A DNA stretch of 64,000 nt, taken from NCBI RefSeq assembly GCF_019423325.1, contig NZ_JAHZBQ010000001.1:186001-250000 (forward strand). The letters run 5' to 3'. Below are positions 1 through 12,100 of this stretch, piece after piece (the stretch's first letter is position 1; every line of letters begins with the position of its first letter). The translations under genes and the position numbers were made by a program. Origin of the DNA: Campylobacter sp. GTDB lineage: Bacteria; Campylobacterota; Campylobacteria; Campylobacterales; Campylobacteraceae. Under the pieces are notes generated by a model, which worked only from the letters and a program-made list of their open reading frames with translations, had not been told where the DNA came from and made no database searches.

Positions 1-1253
1 TTTGCTTCGGACTTGCCGTGGTGCTTAAAAATCTGCTCTACGGCGATAGCGTGCTGCTGGACATCGGCAGGTATCAGGGCTTCGCGCCGTCCTATGTCAT
101 AATGATATTTCTATTTTTCTATCAGGGGATCTATTCGAGAAGGTATGATTTTTGGCATGAGAGCAGAATTTTAGTAAAAAGCTGTTTTTTGGGGCTTTTG
201 CTAAGCCTTGCACTGCTTGCTCTAATCAAAGTCAATTACGAATTTTCGCGCGCCAGCTTTATTTTAAGCTTTGCCTTTATGGCGGTAGTTTTGCCGCTTT
301 TTAAGCTCATAACGAAAAGGAAGCTTTTTAAATTTGGATTATGGCAGAAGAGGGCGAAAATTTTAGGCGAGGGCGAAGAGTTTGAGAGCGCCGTCTTAGA
401 GAGCGCGTATTTAGGATATGTTAGAGCTCTTGGCGGCGATTACGACGTGTTGTTTATCGGCGGAAGCAGGCTTGGGGCGAAAGCCTTGAACGAGCTTATC
501 GAGCATAATATCAGAAAGAACAAAGAAATTTTATTCACACCCGTGTTACGCTCATATGATTTCACGCAGACGGATATTTACAGCGTTTTTGCTTCGCGCA
601 CCAGCCTCTTTGCGATACGAAATTCTCTGAAAAGCCCTTTAAATTTAGCTCTTAAACGCGGGCTTGATTTGGCGCTAATTTTCTTAGCGCTTCCTCTGCT
701 GGTGCCGATTTTCGGCGTAATCGCGCTGATGATGAAGCTAAAAGAGCCCGCGGGGCGCATATTTTTTTCGCACCAAAGGATGGGATTTGGCGGCAAACCG
801 TTTGGGTGTCTGAAATTTCGCTCGATGAAAGAGAACGGTGATGAAATTTTAGCTCAGTACCTAAAGCAAAATCCGCAAGAGGTGGAGTATTTTGAAAAAT
901 ATCACAAATACGAGCACGATCCGCGCATCACGAAGCTGGGCGATTTTTTGCGCAAAAGCTCGCTCGATGAGCTTCCGCAGCTGATCAACGTCTTAAAGGG
1001 TGAAATGAGCATCGTAGGCCCTCGCCCGTGTGCGCAATACGAGCGCAAGGATATGGGCGAATATGCTTCTCTTATCTTATCCGTCAAGCCTGGTATTACT
1101 GGGCTTTGGCAGGTGAGCGGGCGTAGCGATGTGGATTTTGCGACCAGGGCGGGCATGGATGCGTGGTATATGAAAAACTGGTCGATATGGAACGACATCG
1201 TCATTATTTTAAAAACCTTCAAAGTTGTTTTGGCGCGCGAAGGGGCAAGCTGA
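1..1253 (+). CDS. Polyprenyl-phosphate sugar-phosphate transferase (WbaP/exopolysaccharide type), 5' end outside window
   Basis: An inner-membrane enzyme that transfers a sugar-1-phosphate from a nucleotide sugar to undecaprenyl phosphate, the first step of a surface polysaccharide or glycan. The frame is already open at base 3. The GTG at 18 is only the first possible start seen, so the gene probably begins upstream. The N-terminal part has several hydrophobic segments. The C-terminal 200 residues are the bacterial sugar transferase domain: a membrane helix after KRGLDLAL, then KFRSM, the catalytic Asp-Glu of LDELPQL, then GEMSIVGPRP and PGITGLWQVSGRS. The central non-catalytic domain seen in WbaP-like proteins fits the region around residues 110-200. 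The sugar substrate cannot be read from sequence. The family is certain; the exact pathway is not. Confidence 0.9.
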   Translation, partial: CFGLAVVLKNLLYGDSVLLDIGRYQGFAPSYVIMIFLFFYQGIYSRRYDFWHESRILVKSCFLGLLLSLALLALIKVNYEFSRASFILSFAFMAVVLPLFKLITKRKLFKFGLWQKRAKILGEGEEFESAVLESAYLGYVRALGGDYDVLFIGGSRLGAKALNELIEHNIRKNKEILFTPVLRSYDFTQTDIYSVFASRTSLFAIRNSLKSPLNLALKRGLDLALIFLALPLLVPIFGVIALMMKLKEPAGRIFFSHQRMGFGGKPFGCLKFRSMKENGDEILAQYLKQNPQEVEYFEKYHKYEHDPRITKLGDFLRKSSLDELPQLINVLKGEMSIVGPRPCAQYERKDMGEYASLILSVKPGITGLWQVSGRSDVDFATRAGMDAWYMKNWSIWNDIVIILKTFKVVLAREGAS

Positions 1254-1780
1254 TAGTTTATAGAGTTTAAGACGGGGCTGCCTCTTTTGAGATAAATTTT
1301 AAATTTAATACAGTGCTTCGATCGAGATATTAGAATCTTCTGAGCTAAATTTTGCTATGATTTAAAATACATATACACAACAATGTAATTGCATGAAAAT
1401 AACTAGGAATTCGCGGCGCAAAATTTGAAATTTTGAAATTTCATCGCATGCTTGCGTAAAATAAGACTACGCAAAAATGGTGATAGTTTAATGCAGACGA
1501 CCAAGATTATGTAGTATCGCGGGAAAATTATTAGCGCGAATCGTATTGCTTAAGCACATAAAAAAGGGCGCTACCCGATAAAATTTACTGCCGCTTTCCG
1601 CTTTTGCGCGAATACTACGACGTAAAATTTTTACAAGACAGATAAATTTTACTCTTACTTTCTCGCCGACGTATTTTAAAATTTTAAATTGCCTATCTCG
1701 CAAAAGCGGCAGCTATTTTAAAATTTAGGGAATTTACAGATAAAATTTTGATCTGTTTGAGGGATAGGGGGATAGTGTCC
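1254..1780. other. Non-coding spacer, RAATTY-rich, at the left edge of the AT-rich island
   Basis: No convincing gene is present. The stretch has many AAATTT/AAAATTTT cores separated by GC-richer bits. It also has a separated inverted repeat: CTGCCGCTTT near 1588 and CGCAAAAGCGGCAG near 1698. It sits between host-like DNA and the RTX remnant, so an island boundary may lie here, but I found no copy of the tRNA-Lys 3' end. Confidence 0.6.
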
Positions 1781-2129
1781 GGTAAAATAGACAATGGAAA
1801 TGAGCTATTCGGTAATCATACCATCTCAAATACTACTTACGAATAAAAGGCGATCAACGGATATGAAGCCCTAAAAGCCTATGATCTAAATGGCGATAAA
1901 GTTAATAGATGAAAAGGACGAGATATTTAATAAACTTAAAATTTGGAAAGGTACGAATTCTAACGGTATTACCGACGAAGGAGAGCTAAGCTCGCTTGCG
2001 GATAATAATATCAAAAGCATTGATCTAAACTATAAAGAGATAACGATAGACGGGAATTCTAACACCGTAAAGCAAAGCTCTAAGATTGCTCTTATCGATG
2101 CTGATCTACTAATGGACGGGAGTAAGTGA
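1781..2129 (+). pseudogene. Decayed fragment of an RTX gene (copy of the 4546-4860 region)
   Basis: This stretch matches the EF-hand-like part of the large RTX gene at 4546-4860 almost base for base. It begins at GGTAAAATAGACAA and runs through the segment encoding DEKDEIFNKLKIWK. Relative to that copy it has lost about nine bases after TACGAA, creating a stop. It has also gained one base in GATAAAGTTAATAGATG, which shifts the frame. The open frame 1890-2129 (79 codons) is only the tail of this remnant, and similarity fades after about 2095. It is best read as the leftover of an earlier RTX gene or of a tandem duplication. A silent donor segment for recombination is possible but unproven. Confidence 0.85.
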
Positions 2130-2313
2130 AGCAGCTAAAGACTCGCGAGGAATTTATAGCTACTTAAGTAAGGTGGATATAGAATTCGTAAAAGCAATCA
2201 AATTAAATGCAAGAAGAGGACTGAGATTTTTATAACATTCACTGTCGACAGATTGCTTCGCTTGCAAAGTTTACCCGCAATGACGAGAAAAGCAAAAAAT
2301 GGAAGGATAAAAT

Positions 2314-3102
2314 TTGGAAAATTTTGAAAACTGGAATAAAAATGTTAAAAAACGGGATTTAAACTCAAACGAAAACGCAAATTTAAGCGATTTCAATCAA
2401 AGAGACTATGATAAAGAACCGATAGTAATTAAAAATCCTTATGAATTCTTTCTTTCAAATTTATTCTTTTTTTCTCATTGCGGAACAGTGCTTGTTTTAT
2501 TGGTTTATGTTGATTATACGGGGATTGCAAGTATTAACAACATTTTTCTATTGGCTTTTTTTGGAGTTGGCGTTTTGCATATCGTAGCTACATTTTATTA
2601 TTATATCATCAAAAACAAATGCGAAACCAAATTTACAAACAAAACAATCGAATTTATTATAAATGGCGAAGTTAAAAGGGTTAAAAATTTAGTTGATTTA
2701 GAACCTGTAGTAAGGACTTTTAGACTGCTTACACCATCATCGCTAATTGGAATTATTGTTTTTAATCTACTTATATTTTTTATGGTCGCATTAGTAAAAA
2801 TGGTTCATTATCTTATCGCCTATTATGTCATTTATTTACTTTTAAATTGTTTGTTTAAATTTGTTTTTCACTTGACTTTGGGCGGAAAATTAAAAGATTT
2901 TTCGCTTTTTTCGGCTTTTATAATTTATCATTATGAAGTTTTAGGTTCCGCATTTAGCAGAGGTGGTTCTGCTGGTTGGCATGACATAAAAGGTAAATTT
3001 CACATGATTTATATCATTAAAAAACAAGATTATTTAGATTTACAAAAATATTTTTCTGATAAGAAACATATAAATTTAAACTTGGTTGAAAAGAAATTTT
3101 AA
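2314..3102 (+). CDS. Four-helix membrane protein of unknown function, upstream of the RTX gene
   Basis: I do not recognise a family. The 262-residue protein has a polar N-terminus of about 45 residues, two hydrophobic helices (about 48-70 and 75-100), a soluble loop, two more helices (about 148-195), and a basic C-terminal soluble part. The start is TTG, supported by AAGGAT five bases upstream. It ends 18 bases before the RTX start, with AAGGAG between, so the two are probably co-transcribed. Its low GC matches the RTX gene and not the host core. The layout loosely resembles the unknown membrane protein at 43316, including a YLDLQKYF-like C-terminal segment. It could assist the RTX protein, but nothing in the sequence shows that. 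Confidence 0.75.
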   Translation: MENFENWNKNVKKRDLNSNENANLSDFNQRDYDKEPIVIKNPYEFFLSNLFFFSHCGTVLVLLVYVDYTGIASINNIFLLAFFGVGVLHIVATFYYYIIKNKCETKFTNKTIEFIINGEVKRVKNLVDLEPVVRTFRLLTPSSLIGIIVFNLLIFFMVALVKMVHYLIAYYVIYLLLNCLFKFVFHLTLGGKLKDFSLFSAFIIYHYEVLGSAFSRGGSAGWHDIKGKFHMIYIIKKQDYLDLQKYFSDKKHINLNLVEKKF

Positions 3103-3120
3103 CCTAAAAAGGAGAAAAAC

Positions 3121-6100
3121 ATGAGTAGAGAATTAGTTGCTAAACAAGAATTAGACAAAGCAGAAGTAAGACTTAGAAAAAATAGTGATTTGGTTAGACA
3201 ATTAACTGAATTATTTAAAGATGCGCTTTCTGGTGCCAATATGTCTCTTAGCGGCTTAGAAAAATATGTAGAAATAAATGGCAAAAGATACACAAAAATC
3301 GAACTAGACGATTATGTCAAGAAAGTAGGATTAGTAAATGGTTTCGCTGGTATAGCCGACGATTATGCTGACGGTCAAAGCTTCGGTCATACCGTCGTGG
3401 GTGCAGCTGTGGATTTTGGGCTTATTGCAATTACAAAATTTATCCCTGTTGTCGGTTGGATAACGCTATGGTATGACATAGGAAATTTATTAGATAAGTT
3501 GGACGGAAAAGATAGCGGCATATTTGATTTACGTAAACAAGCACAAAATTTATGGGACAAAATAACGGGCGACGGGCTATCAGATATTGATATGAACGCT
3601 TTGCACAAAGGTATCCTAAGAGTAACAATGCCCGACAAAACAGTCTATGCAAGACCTTTATCGTCGTCATTTTTCCCTTATGGCGTAACCCCAAGCGGAC
3701 TTTTAACGGGCGACTACAAAGACGATGTTTTATTGGGCGGATATGGCGATGATACGCTAATGGGTAAAGGCAGCGGCGATTTATTAATAGGTGGATATGG
3801 AAATGATACGTATCTGGCTACTAGTCGCGATATCATTCGTGATGATGACCACAAAGGCTCGGTTTATTTTAAAGGACATAAACTCACAGGCGGAGTTTGG
3901 GATGATGATAGGAAGTGCTATGTATCTGAGGATTATATAGAATATAGACTTAAAGACGATAAATTAATAGTAAGTGATATGCTAGATGAAATAACTATAG
4001 AAAATTATAGTAAAGAAGAAAACTCGTTGGAAATATATTTATTAGAGAAAAAAGATATTATAGTGACTATCCATAATAATAGTGCTGCAGAGGGAGATGC
4101 GAGCAAACATTCTTTGGATTTTTCAATTACTCTGAATAGGGCTTTAGAAAAGGGTGAAGATCTAACATTATATGTTGAGGGAGAATTGGTAAAATTTAAA
4201 GAAGGAGACAATAGCGCCAAATATACATATACCTGGCAAGGTAACGATACTCCAAATGAGGATTATAAATTTACAGTAGGCGCCACCGTATGGAAATCCT
4301 CCGATAATATAAATGTCAAAGAGATAAGATTTGCCGATGCCGTTATAAAAGATGACGACCGCGATCCTAACGAGGATTTACCTGAGACATACGATCCTAT
4401 CGTAATAGATTTTAATAAAAACGGCGTAACCTCCACTAGGCTTGATAATACGGTGTATTTCGATCACGACAATAATGGCTTTGCGGAAGCTACCGCTTGG
4501 ATAGAAAAAGACGATGGACTACTAGCGCTAGATAAAAATGGTAACGGTAAAATAGACAACGGAAATGAACTATTCGGAAATCATACTATTTCAAATACCA
4601 TCTACGGATACACAGACAAAAAAGCGACCAACGGATATGAAGCTCTAAAAACCTATGATCTAAATGGCGATAACGCAATAGATGAAAAGGACGAGATATT
4701 TAATAAGCTTAAAATTTGGAAGGATAAGAATTCTAACGGCATTACCGATGAAGGAGAGCTAAGCTCGCTTGCGGATAATAATATCAAAAGCATCGATCTA
4801 AACTATAAAGAGATAGCGATAGACGAGAATTCTAACACCGTAAAACAAAGCTCTAAAGTTACTCTTAAAGACGACTCCACCTTAGATGCTAACGACGTAT
4901 GGATGAAAGTAAATTTAAACAAAACCGAAGAGATAATAGATCAAAATAAACTCTCGCCAGAAGTCCAGGCCCTGCCTCAAGTAATAGCTAGCGGAAATTT
5001 AAGCTCTTTAAGAGTGGCGGCAGGCAAGAATGAAAAGCTGGCTACAATAATAAATCTATATCTGATGCTAAGTCCCGAAGATAGAAAGAAGCATATTGAC
5101 GAGCTGATCTATGAATGGGCAGGAGTTAGCGATATGCATCCAAACTCTAGAACTACCTCTATCGATAGCAGGATAGTAAATGTTTATGAAAAGCTTACGG
5201 GCAAGCCTTTTACTTGGCATGGAAGCTCCAATGATGCAAATATTAGAATATCCGCTAATATCATTAAAGAAAGATTTGATACTTTCAAACGTTATGTCTA
5301 TGCGACCATAGAGCTTCAAACCGCATATACCGATATGGATCTAAATTTAGACCTTATGAGCTTGGGAGAAGATGGCAAATTAAGTTATAAATTTGATGCT
5401 TTAAATTCTAGGCTTATGCAATTATATAAAGATGGGAAATATGATGAAATTATCAAATTAATGAATATCGTTCGAGAAGCTAGCGCATATAAACCTATAT
5501 TCCAAGAGAATCTTAAATTAAATCTATTAAATTTTTGCGGTAGTGATGATAAATTGTTATCTATATGCCTTAATACCTATATTAGCGGAACAGATAGCAA
5601 TGATATTATCAATGGAAACTCTGAGAATAATTTTATAGTAGGAGGAAAAGGCAACGACGCCCTAAACGGCGGAGCCGGAGATGATACATACATGTTTGCT
5701 AGAGGCGATGGTAACGATACTATCTATGATATAGTAGGCGATGATAAAATACAATTCGGAGAAGGCATAGCCCCTAATGATGTGAGCTTAAAAAGAGAAT
5801 TGGATAAGCTTATACTATCTATCAAAAGCAATGATGGGGCAAGTAGCGATAGCATAACTATCCAAAATTTCTTTTCTGTAAATCCCGAAATAGGAAATAA
5901 TACCGTAAGAACAATAATTTTTGCCGATGGAACCGTTTATGATTTTAATAAAATTCTTGAGCTTGCTCCACTAAGCTCTACCGATAAAGACGACAAGCTT
6001 TATTTAACGGACAGCAACGATACCTTTGATGCAGGTTTGGGTAACGATGAAATTTGGGGCGGCAATGGAGATGATGTGATTAATGGCAACAAGGGAAACG

Positions 6101-9100
6101 ATATCCTCTATGGCAATGATGGTAACGATACATTAATCGGGGGAATAGGTGACGATACCCTTAATGGCGGAAACGGTGACGATACTTTAAACGGCGGAGC
6201 GGGAAACGACACTATCGATGGTGGATGCGGCGATGATACCTATATATTTAATAAAGGTGATGGAGTCAATACTATAATAGATAATGCCGGTAACGATACC
6301 ATACAATTCGGCGAAGGAATTTATAGAAGTGATTTAGAATTTAATGCAATCAATTCGGGCTCGGCTTTAAAAATTTCATTTAAAAATAATTCTAACGATA
6401 GCATTACGATCAATCAAGCTAATGTTGAAAACATAAAATTCGCAAGCGGAGAGATTTTAAAACTTAGTGATATCGATAATATAAAAATCATAGGTACCGA
6501 AGGTAATGATGTCATTCATACAAGTATAAATACTCCTCATAGCATAGAAGGAGGTGATGGTAACGATAATATTAGAGGCAATAATTACACCAAATCGATT
6601 AACGGTGGTAAGGGTAACGATATGCTTTATGGCGGTTACGGAGATGACACTTATGTCTATAATAAAGGCGATGGTGCCGATACTATAATCGACTACGGCG
6701 GTAATAATATTCTCAAACTAGGTGCCGGATTAGATAAAAAAGATCTGATTGTTTCTCGTAATTCCAACGGGCATATACTTTTATCTTTCAAAAATAATGC
6801 AAGCGATAGCATAACTCTTACCTCTCCTAATATTCAAGTTGTTGAATTTGCTAACGGCGACAAGATGAATATAGATGAGATTAAAAAGTTATCTCTTATC
6901 GGAGATGATACCGATAATACGATTTACGGCTATAACGGTGAAAATAATATTTTAGTTGGTAACAAAGGCAACGATACTCTCACCGGTAGTTATGGCAATG
7001 ATACCTATATATTTAATCGGGGTGACGGAGTCGATACTATAACCGATTACGGCGGTAATAATATTCTCAAACTAGGCGCTGGATTGGATAAAAAAGATTT
7101 AATCATTTCGCAAAATTCCAATGGATATATACTTTTATCTTTTAAAGATAATGCTAGTGATAGCATAACTCTTATCTCTCCTAATATTCAAGTTATTGAA
7201 TTTGCTAACGGCGACAAGATGAATATAGATGAGATTAAAAAGTTATCTCTTATCGGAGATGATACCGATAATACGATTTACGGCTATAACGGTGAAAATA
7301 ATATTTTAGTTGGTAACAAAGGCAACGATACTCTCACCGGTAGTTATGGCAATGATACCTATATATTTAATCGGGGTGACGGAGTCGATACTATAACCGA
7401 TTACGGCGGTAATAATATTCTCAAACTAGGCGCTGGATTGGATAAAAAAGATTTAATCATTTCGCAAAATTCCAATGGATATATACTTTTATCTTTTAAA
7501 GATAATGCTAGTGATAGCATAACTCTTATCTCTCCTAATATTCAAGTTATTGAATTTGCTAACGGCGACAAGATGAATATAGATGAGATTAAAAAGTTAT
7601 CTCTTATCGGAGATGATACCGATAATACGATTTACGGCTATAACGGTGAAAATAATATTTTAGTTGGTAACAAAGGCAACGATACTCTCACCGGTAGTTA
7701 TGGCAATGATACTTATATATTTAATAAAGGCGATGGCAACGACATTATAGCGGATACCGGCGGAATCAATACCTTACAATTCGGAGAAGGAATTTCTAGA
7801 AGTGATCTAGAATTTAATGCGATCAATTTTGGCTCTGATTTAAAAATATCATTCAAAAGCACTCCTCACGATAGTGTAATTATCAATAGAATTTCTATAA
7901 AAAATATAAAATTCGCAAATGGAGAGATTTTAAAACTTAGCGATATTGATAACATAAAAATTATGGGGACCGAAGGAAATGATGTCATTCGTGCAGGTAT
8001 AAATACTCCTCATATTATAGAAGGGGGCAACGGCAACGATAATATTAAAGGCAATAATTACACCAAATCAATTAATGGTGGTAAGGGTAATGATTGGCTT
8101 AATGGAGGAGAAGGCAATGACACCTATATATTTAATGAGGGTGACGGTAGCGATGTTATTTATGATACAAGCGGAATTGATACTTTAAAATTTGGGATCA
8201 ATATAAGAAAAGAAGATCTAAAATTCAAAAGAGATCCCAATAAGCTTGTAATTTCAGTAAAAGAAGATTCCGGAATGTTATGGGACAGTATTACCCTTGA
8301 GAATTTCTACTCTATAAATTCCGGAATGACTTATAATAATACCGTAAGAACCATATCGTTTGCAGACGGTAGTGTTTATAATCTGGACGATATGTTAAAG
8401 TCTGCATTACCAAGTCCTACAGATAGAGCCGACATACTTTATCTTTCGGATGGGGATGATACCTTTGATGCGGGTCTTGGAAACGATATAATATGGGGCG
8501 GGGACGGCGATGATGTTATTTACGGTAACGAAGGAAATGATACTATTTATGGAGATAACGGCAATGATACGCTAATCGGAGGTAAAGGAGACGATAAACT
8601 CGAAGGAAGACGTGGGGACGATACCTATATATTCAATAAGGGAGATGGCAATGACGTTATTTACGATATTGAAGGATCTAATACTATAAAATTTAATGAT
8701 TTTAGCGCGGATGATATAAATATCAAAAGAATATTTAATGATGTGGTCATCAATTCTAAAATTTCAAATGATACCGTTACCTTGCAACGTTTTTACAATA
8801 ATAATGGTGAAAGTACTATAAATACTATAAAATTTAAAGATGGCACGTCTTGGGACTATCAAACTATTCTAAATAACTCTTCCATAAAAGCAACTGAAGA
8901 GGACGATAAATTTTTTCTTGACGATCAAGACAATGAATTTAATGCCCTTGGCGGAGATGATAAAATTTACGGGAACTGGAAGAGCAATATTATAGATGGG
9001 GGAGAAGGCAATGATATACTTATAGGCGGTCAAGGCAACGATACTCTCATCGGAGGAAGCGGTAATGACGAGCTTTATGGCGGTGAAGACAATGATATTT

Positions 9101-12100
9101 TAATAGGAGGAACTGGAAATGATATGCTTATCGGTGGAGCAGGCAACGATACCTACATCTTCAACAAAGGAGATGGAAATGATACCGTAGAGGATTATAC
9201 TGGCAATAATACTATTAAATTTAACGATTTTACTTTGAATGATATAGATATAAAAAAAGTTTTTGATGACATAGTTATAAGCTCAAAAATTTCAAACGAT
9301 ACTATAACTATCAAAAATAAGCTCTTCAGACATGCTATAGAAAATATAGTCTTTAAAGACGGCTCGGTTTTAAGCCACCAAGACATACTTAATCGCTCTT
9401 CTATAAAAGCAACCGAAGGAAGCGACAAATTCTATCTCAGCAATAAGGACGATGAATTTGATGCTTTGGGTGGAGACGATGAAATTTACGGGCAAGATGG
9501 TAACGATGTCATAAATGGCAATAAAGGAAACGACAAACTTTACGGCGACAGGGGTGACGATACCCTAAACGGCGGTAAAGACGACGATATCCTAAACGGC
9601 GGATATGGAGATGATACCTATATCTTCAATAAAGGCGACGGCAAAGATACCGTAACCGATAATGGAGGAGCCGATACTATAAAATTTGGCGAAGGAATAA
9701 GCAAAGAGGATCTTATCGTCAAAAGAGTTGCAAGAATGAATGATTATACTAAACGAAAGGAATATTCGGATATAGTCATACTCTTTAAAAATTCCCCAAA
9801 TGATTCCATTACTATGCAAAACGTTATCGATAGTAACAAAAATAAAGATAACAACATAATAGAAAATTTTGAATTTGCTAATGGTGAGAAGCTGGGCTTC
9901 GAAGATATCAAAAAGCTATCTTTGATTGGTACCGACAGTAACGAGAATATTGTAGGTTATGTCCATGCAAATAATATCATCAAGGGAGAAGGCGGAGACG
10001 ATAAGCTCTACGGTCAAGGCTGGAATGATACTATGTACGGCGGAGACGGTAATGACCTAATCGAGGGTGGTAGCGGTAACGATACCTTAATCGGAGGCGC
10101 AGGAAATGATATTCTAAAAGGCGGAACAGGAGACGATACTTACATATTCAATAAAGGGGACGGTAACGATATAATAGAAGATAACGATGGGGTAGATACT
10201 CTTAAATTCGGCGAAGGCATACAAAAAGAGGATCTAATTGTTTCAACTAATATAAATCAGAAGTGGTCTTATTTAAATAATGCAACAGATATAATCATTA
10301 AATTTAAACATAATGAAGCCGATTCTATAACTTTAAAAAATGTTCTTACTGAAAATAAAACCAGAATTAATGGCGTCATAGAGAACTTCAAATTTGCTAA
10401 TGGAGAAAAATTAAACTTTGAAGATATCAAGCAATTATCTCTTGTGGGTACTAATGAAGGAGAAACAATAAAGGGCTTTGAAGATTCAAACAATACTCTT
10501 ATAGGTAATGGCGGAGATGATAAGCTTTATGGTAGAGACGGAAACGATACTTTGATTGGGGGCGACGGTGAAGATGAGCTTCACGGCGGTATGGGAGATA
10601 ATACTTTCATCGGTGGCAAGGGAAACGATATTATTGAGGGCGGAAACGGCAACGATACCTATATTTTTAATAAAGGTGACGGAACCGATACCATAAAGGA
10701 AAACGGCGATATGTCGGATGTTCTTAAATTTGGAAAAGGTATAAGCAAAGAGGATCTTATAGTAACTAGAGGTAGCTACTATGGAGATATAACTATTAAA
10801 TTTAAAAATAACGACACAGATTCTATAATACTTAAAGATGCTATTGTTAGGGGCTCCGCAGTGAATGGTGGTAACATAGATTATTTCGAATTCGAAAACG
10901 GTGATAAGCTAGAACTTGATGACATTAAAAGACTATCTCTTCTCGGCACCGATCAAAACGATAAATTATCTGCCTATCACGATATGGATAATAACATCAT
11001 AAAAGGTTTTGGCGGAGACGATGTTCTTTACGGTGAGGAGGGAAATGATTCCATAGATGGAGGAGACGGTAACGATATTATAGTCGGCGGCAAAGGAGAC
11101 GATATTCTTGATGGTGGAGATGGCGACGATACCTATGTCTTCAATATTGGCGATGGAGCCGATATTATAGAGGAATCCGGAGGCGGAATGGATATTATAA
11201 AATTCGGCGAAGGTATCAACAAGGAAGATATTATAATATCCAAGAGCAAAAGAGAGGAAGGAGATCGGGAACCTACTTGCCTAACGATAAAATTTAAAAA
11301 CAACGATAAAGATTCTATAACTTTACAAAGCGTTATTCGGGACAATAAACCAAGTCCTTATTACGCAGGAGAAAAGGCCTTACAGTTTGCTAATGGCGAT
11401 AAGCTAAGCTTTGAAGATATTATTGCATTATCTTTAGTGGGAACCGATAAAAATGAAACCATAAGAGGCTATAGCGATGCAAACAACACCATAGTGGGCA
11501 ACGGCGGAAACGATGAGCTTTATGGAGATAGGGGCGATGATACTTTGATCGGCGGTACGGGAGACGATATTTTAAATGGAGGGGCAGGTAACGATACTTT
11601 TGTTTTTAACAAAGGAGACGGCAACGACACGATAGCGGACGATTACATTAAATATAGCAACGACAAAGATAGCGATACTCTAAAATTTGGCGAAGGTATA
11701 AGTAAGGAGGATTTAATAGCCAAAAGAGTTAGAAACGACTATCCAAACGATAATTATCGAAATTATAGAGATATCGTTATATCTCTTAAAAATTCTACCG
11801 GCGATTCGATTACTTTACGAAATGCTACCGATCAAAATAAAACTGATGAAAATAACGCCGTAAAAACCTTTAAATTTGCCAATGGCGAAGAATTAGGAAT
11901 TGAAGAGATTAAAAGATTATCGCTTATCGGCACCGACGCAGACGATGATACGCTATACGGTTATAACGATATGGATAATATCATCAAGGGCGGAGATGGA
12001 AACGATACTTTAACCGGCGGCGACGGAGTAGAAAATATCCTTGAAGGCGGCAGAGGCAATGACATACTAAAGGGAGGCTATAGAAGTTACGGTGAAGAGA

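Noticed and set aside
1771..1795. GGATAGTGTCCGG looked like a degenerate copy of the tRNA-Lys 3' end (GGTGTCCCG).
   Set aside because: Only about eight bases agree with gaps, which is too few for an attachment duplicate.
2215..2300. GATTGCTTCGCTTGCAAAG followed by GCAATGACG looked like a REP-type repeat.
   Set aside because: Only a single copy is in the window and it has no strong hairpin, so it cannot be called a repeat here.
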